In this document: piece after piece, positions 7,866 to 14,502 of the stretch | Position numbering within the stretch: the first letter of the stretch is position 1 | How the letters are laid out: every line of letters starts with the position of its first letter | Assembly: GCA_030849805.1 (NCBI GenBank) | Contig: JASANZ010001819.1 | Location: forward strand, 1 to 17,475 | DNA: 17,475 bases | DNA from: Sergeia podlipaevii | Taxonomy: Eukaryota > Euglenozoa > Kinetoplastea > Trypanosomatida > Trypanosomatidae | Direction of reading: 5' to 3' | Position numbers and translations under genes: made by a program | The notes under the pieces: generated by a model | Databases searched by the model: none | What the model was told of the DNA's origin: nothing | The model's input: the letters and a program-made list of their open reading frames with translations, nothing else

Positions 7866-8108
7866 TCATATTGCTTTTCCATAGAGCAAGGAACTACATA
7901 TGGAGAAAAGCATCATTGCCCTTACCCACGCAAAGGAAGCCACTTTGATGCCGCCTGGGGCGCTCCTGACGAGGGCTCCCATAGAAGAGCTATCCCGCCG
8001 AGAAAGTTCAAAGCCTCCTCCTACCTTCTGTGGCACCACAGTAGTGGTGTAGCCTCGTAAAGTGTATTTTTCTGTTTTGTTTTGTTTGCTTGTTGTTGTT
8101 TCGCACAT
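7866..8108 (-). CDS. SEC61B: Sec61 beta subunit of the ER protein translocon (short gene)
   Basis: Small tail-anchored subunit of the Sec61 channel through which nascent proteins enter the ER. The 80-residue product has the right length and layout: a polar N-terminal half, then the conserved core with SAPGGIKV at 49-56 (metazoan and yeast proteins have a Gly-Leu/Ile-Lys/Arg-Val core here), then one C-terminal hydrophobic span at about 57-76, ending in YGKAI, like the GK ending of other Sec61 beta proteins. One Arg (63) lies within the span, which is unusual. Codon choice in the core is mixed rather than low-complexity, unlike the surrounding spurious frames. Start ATG 8108-8106, stop TGA. A good pyrimidine tract plus AG lies about 150 nt upstream. 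It sits between fibrillarin and the membrane J-like gene. A spurious frame is the alternative, but the motif and topology argue against it. Confidence 0.75.
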   Translation of the reverse strand: MCETTTSKQNKTEKYTLRGYTTTVVPQKVGGGFELSRRDSSSMGALVRSAPGGIKVASFAWVRAMMLFSICSSLLYGKAI

Positions 8109-8262
8109 TATCAGTCTTTCATTAACTCGAACAATTAGTGGGTGTATATAGTAGTAGTAGTAGTAGTGCTGAAGGTATTTTTTTTTCTCCCCAAACCTTG
8201 TTCTTCATTTAGTACTTACCTTTTAGCGTCAGCTTCCTCTTGATGTTAACTTACGAGGCTAC
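8049..8262. repeat. 12-bp perfect inverted repeat, 190 bp apart
   Basis: GTAGCCTCGTAA at 8049-8060 and its exact reverse complement at 8251-8262. The left arm is coding sequence of Sec61 beta (around residues 17-20); the right arm spans its likely splice-acceptor AG. One G-U and one G-C pair can extend the stem on the outer side. Confidence 0.6.
8149..8166. repeat. (TAG)6 microsatellite
   Basis: Six TAG units in the presumed 5' UTR of Sec61 beta (CTA repeats on the transcribed strand). Confidence 0.9.
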
Positions 8263-8290
8263 GCAAAAGAGAAAAAAAAAGAAAGGAAAG
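8259..8290 (-). promoter_or_regulatory. Candidate spliced-leader acceptor for Sec61 beta
   Basis: A long pyrimidine tract on the coding strand (8290-8265) is followed within a few bases by GTAG, with AG at 8259-8260. Its use would give a 5' UTR of about 150 nt. This signal supports the reality of the short downstream gene. Confidence 0.55.
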
Positions 8291-8695
8291 CTCCTGTGTA
8301 TCGAGCCTAGGGGCCTCTGCTTTCCTATCCGCTTTGCCCCTTTCCTCCGTGATTGCTTCTATCGCCGGCTGTCTTCTTTGTAAGAAGGAGAAAACAGGGC
8401 GAGGCGCTTGTTGCGAGGTTGCCCTCTGAATGGACTCAACTCTTTCTTCTATTTATCTCTTTATTTGTCTCTCTCTATCTCTTAGCAAGGCAACCTTGCT
8501 TTGAAAATGAGAGGGGGGATAAAAAGAAGAAAAAAGAAAGGACCAGGAAACACATTGCCCAACTTTGAACACGAAAAGCAACATAGTCATACAGAAGAGG
8601 AAAAAAGAGAAGAGAGAGGGAGGGATAGAGAAAGGAAGCGTCTCTGGTGCCTGCCGGAATAGGGGGTGCAAGCCAAACTCACCATTTTTTTTCTT

Positions 8696-9613
8696 CTACT
8701 CCGGGGGGCTCTTGAAGACGCCAGCAACGATGCAGTGATCGCGCTCAAAGGGTTCTAGCGACAACTGCTCCTTGGGGCGGAGACCGGACTCCTTGATCTT
8801 CACAAGCTCAGAAGCAAACACGGAAGAAGCATCAGCGGTAGAGTCAATGCAATTAGCCTTGATGGAGATAACAAAACCGCCGTCCTTCTTGAGGAAGTGC
8901 TGAGCGTTAAGAGCTAGAATGCGGGCTTGATCGGGCTGGGCAACATCCATAAAGATGCAGTCCACCAGGCGGGGAATCAGCATGCGGTACTTCTGGGGGT
9001 ACCTAGCATCCTCCAGAATAGGAACGATGTTGTTACGGCGCTTCGTCATCTCCTCAAGATCGCGGCCACTGCGGTGAGAGAACTCCACGGCATAGACGAC
9101 GCCTTCTGGGCCAACAAGATCGCTGACGTGGCTAACAGTGGTACCGCTAGCAGCGCCAAGGTAGAGCACTGCGGAGCCGGGTTCCATGTAGATCTTGTCC
9201 AGACCAGCATAAATACCCGCGGCTAGCTTGGAGCGGTAGGGGTTCCACACGCGGAACTCGTGGGACTCCGTCTGACCTGCAATGACACCACTCACACGCT
9301 TCTCACTGTACACGGAGACGCCGGGCACAAGAGACATGGTAGAGAGGGTGTCCTTGCCAGAGAGAAGGTAGCAGCCGTTGAAGCGAGCGTGAGGCTGGAA
9401 CACATTACCTTTGGGGCCGGCGGCAGCACCGCCGCGACCGCCACCGCGACCACCGCCACGGCCACCTCCGCGAGCGCCACCACGACCGCCACCACGGCCG
9501 CCACCGCCGCGACCACCGCCGAAACCGCCGCCACCACGACCACCGCCGAAGCCGCCACCACCGCGGCCACCGCCGAAGCCACCGCGACCACCACCACCAC
9601 GTCCTCCGCGCAT
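8696..9613 (-). CDS. NOP1: Fibrillarin (NOP1), snoRNP 2'-O-methyltransferase
   Basis: Catalytic subunit of C/D-box snoRNPs. It transfers methyl groups from S-adenosylmethionine to ribose 2'-OH in pre-rRNA, in the nucleolus. The 305-residue protein begins with a Gly/Arg-rich GAR domain (1-63) made of RGGGG and FGGGRGGGG units. The methyltransferase fold follows: [10 protein letters not shown] (123-132, K129), SAM-binding [11 protein letters not shown] (153-163), the acidic end of the next strand in [22 protein letters not shown] (221-229, D223), and downstream K252 and H293, giving the family's Lys-Asp-Lys-His set. I start at ATG 9613-9611, where the GAR domain begins. The frame stays open upstream to an in-frame ATG at 9730 and would add 39 hydrophobic residues. 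Two likely splice acceptors lie between the two starts, so that extension is probably untranslated. The third positions are GC-rich, as expected for an abundant protein. Confidence 0.96.
   Translation of the reverse strand: MRGGRGGGGRGGFGGGRGGGGFGGGRGGGGFGGGRGGGGRGGGRGGARGGGRGGGRGGGRGGAAAGPKGNVFQPHARFNGCYLLSGKDTLSTMSLVPGVSVYSEKRVSGVIAGQTESHEFRVWNPYRSKLAAGIYAGLDKIYMEPGSAVLYLGAASGTTVSHVSDLVGPEGVVYAVEFSHRSGRDLEEMTKRRNNIVPILEDARYPQKYRMLIPRLVDCIFMDVAQPDQARILALNAQHFLKKDGGFVISIKANCIDSTADASSVFASELVKIKESGLRPKEQLSLEPFERDHCIVAGVFKSPPE
9414..9604. repeat. GAR-encoding imperfect tandem repeat
   Basis: CGNGGNGG-type units encode the Gly/Arg-rich N-terminus of fibrillarin. On the opposite strand this produces long artificial Pro/Arg and Thr/Ala frames, which are not genes. 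Confidence 0.85.
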
Positions 9614-9619
9614 TGTTTC

Positions 9620-9677
9620 CTGCGTATGTGTGAGTAAAGGGGAAAAAACTACAGCAATAAAAACCAAAGAGAAAAAA
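9620..9677 (-). promoter_or_regulatory. Candidate spliced-leader acceptors for fibrillarin
   Basis: Two pyrimidine tracts on the coding strand are each followed by AG: one ending at GTAG (9649-9650) and one ending at GCAG (9620-9621), only 6 nt before the chosen ATG. Both lie downstream of the extended in-frame ATGs. Confidence 0.5.
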
Positions 9678-9985
9678 GTCAGACAAGAGGATTTAAAAAA
9701 ATATATAGGTTTAAGAAGCATGAAATACATTACATATCACGGGGTCTATAGAGAACGGTCCTCCATATACCCTCTGGTCACATTTGCTTTTTTTTTCTTT
9801 TGATATCGAGATGAAAAAGCGAAGGAAAACCGAGAAGGAAAAAGCCCCTCTTCCGTTGAATTCAAGTCAACGGGGGTTTTTACTGCAGCACATCAAAAAT
9901 AAATGTGTAGGTGATGTTTTGTTTGTTTGTGCATGCGGGGGATGCGCCGATGACGCTTTGTATAAAATAGTCCAAAGCAAAATAA

Positions 9986-10008
9986 AATAATAATAATAAT
10001 AATAATAA
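9986..10008. repeat. (AAT)n microsatellite
   Basis: About seven and a half AAT units in the gap downstream, in transcription sense, of the clathrin light chain gene. Confidence 0.92.
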
Positions 10009-10369
10009 AAGAAGCCGGTAATGCTGGAGCAGCAATCAAAAAAAAAAAAAGATAGAAAACAACGGCAACAACAACAACAAAGTCGAAGATACACTACAAG
10101 GGATTTCTCTTCGTTTCCTTTCTTCAAGTAATTATCTTTTCTTTTTTTTGTCGCGTGTGTGTGGAGGAGGGGGGGAGAGGGATTTTTTTTTTATCGCCAT
10201 CGCTTTCTCAGTGGCGAGAAAATAAAAAAGAGAGCAACAACAAGAAGAGAAAACGGCGAAACAAAGTGGGTGAAACAGATGTACAGGTATAAATGCACCT
10301 CCCTCTTTTTTCCCCTTCTCTCTTTTTTGGCAACGCTAGTGATTTAGAACTAAGAAGAAAAGAAGCACC

Positions 10370-11062
10370 TCACTTGACGGTGGCCTTCTGTGACTCGCTG
10401 AGTGTGCCGAGAAGAGCACGCATGCGCTCCGTCCCCTTGGAGTAGTTGTTAGGCTTCTTCAGGTCTACCAGCATACCAACTGCGCTCCACATGGCGCCGC
10501 TCTTCTTGTACGCGTCGATCTTCTGCGCGCCTTCCTTCTGATTTTTCTGGTGGTTTGCCCTGACATCCTTCAGGTGGCTCTCACGCTTTGTTTGCTCCTT
10601 CTTTATGTATTGCTTGGCGGCCTCCAGAATCTTCGCCTCCTTCTCCTTCGTGCTAGCATCCATCGCGGCCGTACGGGATGCGATCTGGCGCTTGAGGGCC
10701 TCTGTGGTGGCGGTATACTTCGCCTCGTTGCTTGGCGGGTCAGACGCCACAGGCACCATAGCCTCGTCCTGCTGATCAGTGGAGACTGAGGTATCTTGCA
10801 TGAACACGTCCAGACTGACGGACTGAGAGGCAGATGGGAAGGAGATGGGAGACTGCTGCCCCTGCTCAGGCGCGGGAGGAGGAAGAGGAGGCATTGTCAT
10901 CGGGCTCTCCTGAGGCTCGACTGGATATGGCGCGTCCTCGTCATCCATGGGAGGTACAGTGATAGAAGAGGGAGGCGCCATCGCAGTTGGCTGCATCGGC
11001 TGGCTATCCGCAAAGGGATCAGCGCTAGCGCCTTGGGGAATCATGTTTGGTCCATCGTCCAT
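10370..11062 (-). CDS. CLC: Clathrin light chain
   Basis: Regulatory subunit that binds the hub of clathrin heavy chain on coated vesicles; in trypanosomatids clathrin serves endocytosis at the flagellar pocket. The 230-residue protein has a low-complexity acidic, Pro/Met/Gln-rich N-terminus (1-110, with a DPFAD motif at 15-19). A charged helix of Lys, Glu, Ala and Gln (about 112-187) is the heavy-chain-binding coil. The conserved C-terminal block has MWSAVGMLVDL (191-201) and RMRALLGTL (213-221), matching the W-x-x-V-x-x-L-x-D and RMRxLL pattern of light chains. Length fits the family. Start ATG 11062-11060, stop TGA. A pyrimidine tract at 11239-11214 with AG at 11186-11187 would give a 5' UTR of about 123 nt. 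The sequence is divergent from animal chains but the C-terminal block is distinctive. Confidence 0.88.
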   Translation of the reverse strand: MDDGPNMIPQGASADPFADSQPMQPTAMAPPSSITVPPMDDEDAPYPVEPQESPMTMPPLPPPAPEQGQQSPISFPSASQSVSLDVFMQDTSVSTDQQDEAMVPVASDPPSNEAKYTATTEALKRQIASRTAAMDASTKEKEAKILEAAKQYIKKEQTKRESHLKDVRANHQKNQKEGAQKIDAYKKSGAMWSAVGMLVDLKKPNNYSKGTERMRALLGTLSESQKATVK

Positions 11063-11185
11063 GATCGTGATTTTGAATCCTTTTTAAAAACTATCCTTTT
11101 CTTTGGAGTGGTGTATAATATATACGTCAGACAGATATACCTAGGTGTATGTTTGTTTGTATTATCATAAAGAAGATACACTACA

Positions 11186-11239
11186 CTGTCATCAAAACCA
11201 TTGATTATAATTTAAAAAAGAGAAAGAGAAAAAAAAAAG
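11186..11239 (-). promoter_or_regulatory. Candidate spliced-leader acceptor for clathrin light chain
   Basis: A 26-nt nearly pure pyrimidine tract on the coding strand (11239-11214) is followed by the first AG at 11186-11187 (CAG). The spacing is somewhat long but within what trypanosomatids use. Confidence 0.5.
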
Positions 11240-11525
11240 TGAAAGTGCTAATTAAAAACAAAAAAAAATGACTGATAGTACATAGAATAGACCGCATAAA
11301 CTGCAAAATACATATATAAATATATATATCCGTGTCTACGCACCAGTTGCCACCGCAAAAAAAAAAAAAGAAGAGAAACAAGAATGCATACGCGTCCATT
11401 CACTCTCTTTCACTAATGTTGTGCGTTTTTCTTTGGAAAATTGCTTCTGTACGCAAAAAAAAAAATGAATAAAAATATACAAGCAAATATATATATATAT
11501 GCAAAGCGCAGCTGATGTCGTTCAT

Positions 11526-11546
11526 TTCTTCTTCTTCTTCTTCTTC
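11526..11546. repeat. (TTC)7 microsatellite
   Basis: Seven TTC units, GAA on the transcribed strand, immediately after the SNARE stop codon and therefore in its 3' UTR. Confidence 0.93.
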
Positions 11547-11554
11547 TCTCCCGC

Positions 11555-12310
11555 CTACTTCTTGGTTGCAACAATTACAACAATAATGACTATCACTAGC
11601 ACAATAGCTACCACTATAGCCACAATGCACCCAACTTTACGAAATCGCTTCTGGCTACGGGATGCGTGGCGGAGCTCTCCATGACCGCGTGATATCAAGT
11701 TGCGTGACTCAGCCGTGTTGTCCGCGATAATGTCAACACCTGATTGTTGCTGGTTCACCAACGAGTTAAATTCCTGATAGGTCGTCTTGAGATCCATCAC
11801 GTCAGATTCAATTTCTCGTGCATTCCAAAGCTTCTCTCGCTGAATAGCCTCCTCTGTGCGCAAAGACGATAAATCAACAGGGCGAATCCTTTCCATCACT
11901 ACCTCCGTTCCTCCCTGCTGCTGCTGCCGCTGCTCAAGGGTCCCAGCTATCGCTGCACCTGGCTGCTGCCACGACGAAGCATGTGTTGTTGGCTGACTCT
12001 GCTGCTGCCGGAACGTCTGTCGCTCCCGGCGCAGCGCTTCGCTATTAAAATCTTCAAAAACCGTCTTCGCTTGCTTGTACTGCTCCTGCAAATTCCTCAG
12101 CTCACCACTACCGCTCTCAGCGCCAAACAAGAGCACATTGGCACACTTATCATCGTACTGCTTCACTTGCTGCCGGATGCGTCGAAGTTTGTCGCGCGCA
12201 ACCGCATCACGACCCGTCCCGAGCTCCGCCACCGCGCTACGAAGCTCTTGGCATGCTCTGTTGGTTTGCTGAATAGCCTGGGCAACGACCTCTCCACCAT
12301 CTAGCGGCAT
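11555..12310 (-). CDS. Qa-SNARE, syntaxin (endosomal syntaxin 7/Pep12-like)
   Basis: Tail-anchored SNARE that drives membrane fusion by forming a four-helix bundle with partner SNAREs. The 251-residue product has an N-terminal helical region (about 6-100) consistent with an Habc bundle, then a Gln-rich linker (100-135). The SNARE motif runs about 160-220, with LVNQQQ placing the zero-layer glutamine at Q188 by comparison with Pep12 and syntaxin 1. A Lys/Arg cluster (218-225) precedes a C-terminal Val/Ile-rich membrane anchor at 228-248 and a TKK end. No signal peptide is present, as expected for a tail-anchored protein. The first in-frame ATG is 12310-12308. The frame stays open 14 codons further but begins there only with TTG. 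The short Gln-triplet style and linker resemble endosomal Qa-SNAREs, but the exact compartment is inferred. Confidence 0.87.
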   Translation of the reverse strand: MPLDGGEVVAQAIQQTNRACQELRSAVAELGTGRDAVARDKLRRIRQQVKQYDDKCANVLLFGAESGSGELRNLQEQYKQAKTVFEDFNSEALRRERQTFRQQQSQPTTHASSWQQPGAAIAGTLEQRQQQQGGTEVVMERIRPVDLSSLRTEEAIQREKLWNAREIESDVMDLKTTYQEFNSLVNQQQSGVDIIADNTAESRNLISRGHGELRHASRSQKRFRKVGCIVAIVVAIVLVIVIIVVIVATKK

Positions 12311-12779
12311 TTTTCCATAAACGTGAGCAATTCTCTTTTTTATTTTTTTCAAAAAAGGACCTTATCATGTGCGTGTGGGTATGTTGCGTATGCAAAGATT
12401 AAAAAAATAAATAGACAGAAGGACAAGGTGGAAGTGAACAGGAGAAGTGAACCTCGCACGTTTTTTTTTGTTCTTTCTTCAGATACAAAATCAAGTAACA
12501 TATGAACAAAAACAAGGCACACTGCATGTGCTCACGACCTTCCCGCTCCATGTTCATTGCCTTCACTATATATATATCGTTCATGCGCACACACCTTTGC
12601 AAGAGAACAAACATATATCTTGTGAATATTACCGTTTTTCACAGGAACAACAGCAACGAAACAGAATAATAAGCCCATAACAATAAAAAAAATAACAACA
12701 ACAACAAAAAGAAGAAGAAGAGGAAGGAAAAAACCCGCAATCTCCTCAATTTCTTATGCACTTTTTCTTCTTCTTCTGC
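12311..12779. other. Intergenic region between the Derlin and SNARE genes
   Basis: These 469 bp contain no supported gene. AAC and AAG runs (about 12688-12720) and a short TA run (12567-12578) are present, along with two possible trans-splicing signals for the SNARE. Confidence 0.6.
12361..12451 (-). promoter_or_regulatory. Candidate spliced-leader acceptor for the SNARE gene
   Basis: A pyrimidine-rich stretch on the coding strand (12451-12410) is followed by the first AG at 12361-12362, giving a 5' UTR of about 50 nt. A second, purer tract at 12737-12695 with AG at 12619-12620 is an alternative. Confidence 0.35.
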
Positions 12780-13535
12780 TTAGCGTGAGCCCAAGTGACG
12801 TCCAGTTCCCCAATTGTGCTGAGCAGGTCGCTGCTGCTGCTGCTGTTGAGGGTAGCGTCGAATGCCTGGATGTGTTTCATCGTGGGAAATGGTGAAGCCC
12901 TGCGGACCCGCTTGCGGGGTCTTCACAAGTCGTCTCACCCACTGTGGGGTATCCAGCACCCGGTATCCATGCGTTGCGGGCAGTATGTCGCTCACGAACA
13001 GAAACAAATGACCAGCGGCAATGCCGAAGACGTCGCCCATGATCTGCTGGCCAAGAATGATGTGAAATCCCATGAGGACCCAGGGAAATATGTTCGCATT
13101 AAACTCAAACCCAAAGAGGGAGAGACGCACTCCTGGATTGCGCTTGCAGAAAATCCAGCACAGTGCCATCATCAGGGGGAAGCTTGTGACTGGGAGGGTG
13201 TACAAGAAAAGGCTACACACGGTGAGAGCGCCAATCAGCACTGCGAGCATCCACACATAGTCTGCTGGTTTGTTCTTGAAGTTACTCTCTTCGTTCTGCT
13301 TGAGGTAAGACACAAACATGGCAAAAGACATGAGCCACTCAAATGAAAAGTTGCCAAGAAAAAAGGCAGCCGTGATCGGCCGCCACAGCTGCAGTCCAGT
13401 GATAGTTTGTCGCGTTAAGATGAGGAGATGCGGCGACACCACCCCGAATGATGACAGCGCGGTCAGCCCTACAGAAAAAAGAAGAGAATACTTGGTCACC
13501 AGACCAAGAGAGCTAAACCAGTTTTCAAAGTTCAT
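12780..13535 (-). CDS. Derlin, rhomboid-like ERAD membrane protein
   Basis: Derlins are catalytically inactive rhomboid-fold proteins that help move misfolded proteins out of the ER for degradation. The 251-residue product has the Derlin layout: a short polar start with a Trp (MNFENWFSS), helix 1 (about 15-33), the Trp-Arg motif in LQLWRPIT (W51, R52), several further spans (60-78, 92-113, 117-130, 148-162), and a Gly-x-x-x-Gly with following His (G167, G171, H176) near the last span. No rhomboid Ser/His dyad in GxSx context is seen. The C-terminal tail (190-251) is polar with a run of Gln. I do not see a clear p97-binding SHP box in it. ATG 13535-13533 is the first ATG; the frame is open 25 codons further, starting only at a GTG. 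Stop is TAA. Confidence 0.9.
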   Translation of the reverse strand: MNFENWFSSLGLVTKYSLLFSVGLTALSSFGVVSPHLLILTRQTITGLQLWRPITAAFFLGNFSFEWLMSFAMFVSYLKQNEESNFKNKPADYVWMLAVLIGALTVCSLFLYTLPVTSFPLMMALCWIFCKRNPGVRLSLFGFEFNANIFPWVLMGFHIILGQQIMGDVFGIAAGHLFLFVSDILPATHGYRVLDTPQWVRRLVKTPQAGPQGFTISHDETHPGIRRYPQQQQQQRPAQHNWGTGRHLGSR

Positions 13536-14502
13536 TGATGTCTCTTCGTATATATATTTGACAGTTGTGATGGCTACGTTCGCTTTTCGGAAAATTTTTT
13601 CACAGATCACCGCTAATTAGTTGTTTCACACCAACAAGGAAAAAAAAAAGATAAAAAAAAGATAATAAGAGAGTGAAAAAAAAAGGGCCAAACAATTAAG
13701 AATAATCACACAAATACCGCCTTGTGATAAAGGAAAGACACGAACATACGGGAAAATAAACGACCCCATTCGACAAAGAGAACTACAATGGTCATCTCAG
13801 CGCCGTGGCAGCTGCCCGCCAATGCGTAAAAAAAAACGTATTGAGATACCCTTTTGCGTGTCATTCGTCATGAGCACCACTTATATGCAAAGAAAAAAAA
13901 AGGCGATAGAAACTGTATTGTGCTTTTTTTTCTTCAAAAATATTATTCACGAAAATGGAAAAAAAGATACAACGAGAATACAAAAGAAAAGATACCAAAG
14001 GAGGGATATAAACACGCCTTCTCTATTTCTCCCTCAAGGAAGGGAGGACGTAACCAACTTATAAATCTAAGGGGGGGGGGGTGAAAAACAGAAGGGACAA
14101 AAAACGCAGGACTAAACAATCAGTTCAAACGTCACTCAGCAAAACAATAGGGAGAGAAGGGGAAGTGGGGGCAAAGACACAATGCAGTTGTTATAACCGT
14201 CATCACCATAGCACTCTCTCTCCCTCCCTCTCGCCCTCCCCCCTACTGCGATGAATGCGTAGAAGTACAACTCGCAGATGATATTGACAACCACAACAAC
14301 AACGAGAAAAGGGAAAATGATAATAAACGATCTATTTTGACAGCAGCAAAACGGCTTACCTTTCTCGGACTGCATAAATGCATGCGCGTGTGAGCAGCGG
14401 AGAAAGTGATGAAGCAGGGATGTGAAAGGGGAAAAGGTAAAGTAGTAGTTTAACAGGGGGAGGGGAGAAGTAACAATACGCTATCTATCTATCTCTCTCT
14501 CT
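13536..14502. other. Intergenic region between the kinase and Derlin genes
   Basis: These 967 bp contain no supported gene. Notable items are an 11-base G run (14071-14081), a GC-rich patch with the palindrome GGCAGCTGCC near 13806-13815, and a CT/CTAT repeat next to the kinase stop (about 14482-14501). A C-box-like heptamer with CTGA downstream occurs at 14206-14120 but lacks a terminal stem. Confidence 0.6.
13613..13660 (-). promoter_or_regulatory. Candidate spliced-leader acceptor for Derlin
   Basis: Two adjoining T-rich pyrimidine runs on the coding strand (13660-13637) are followed by TTAG with AG at 13613-13614, giving a 5' UTR of about 77 nt and excluding the GTG-started extension from being fully encoded in the mature mRNA. 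Confidence 0.5.

Larger units (their letters stand above)
8109..8695. other. Intergenic region between fibrillarin and Sec61 beta
   Basis: It contains the 3' UTR of fibrillarin, then the splice signals and 5' UTR of Sec61 beta. A GC-richer stretch at about 8285-8435 stands out. It includes a 7-bp perfect stem (8285-8291 with 8319-8325) and an AGGGC/GCCCT pair further on. No coding frame or RNA family was recognised. Confidence 0.6.
9614..10369. other. Intergenic region between clathrin light chain and fibrillarin
   Basis: These 756 bp show no supported gene. They contain an AAT microsatellite at 9986-10008, CAA-type repeats near 10062-10081 and several A/G-rich tracts. The left end holds the open frame upstream of fibrillarin. 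Confidence 0.65.
11063..11554. other. Intergenic region between the SNARE and clathrin light chain genes
   Basis: These 492 bp hold no gene. They include a (TTC)7 repeat at 11526-11546 starting 8 nt after the SNARE stop, several A runs, short AT runs near 11313-11328 and 11489-11500, and the pyrimidine signals of the next gene. Confidence 0.65.

Noticed and set aside
8296..8312. tRNA-like B-box resemblance on the minus strand
   Set aside because: Only a partial match to the B-box consensus. There is no A box, cloverleaf or acceptor stem at the right spacing.
9411..9803. Plus-strand Pro/Arg-rich frame opposite fibrillarin
   Set aside because: Exact antisense of the GAR-encoding repeat; it has no independent support.
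13801..13827. GC-rich palindromic patch in the kinase to Derlin gap
   Set aside because: The 10-bp palindrome is too short to mean much alone, and no coding frame or RNA boxes surround it.
14120..14206. Possible C/D-box snoRNA on the minus strand (GTGATGA at 14206-14200, CTGA at 14139-14136 and 14123-14120)
   Set aside because: The C box is perfect, but such a heptamer is expected a few times by chance in a window this size. There is no terminal stem flanking the boxes, and the interior is low-complexity CT-rich sequence.
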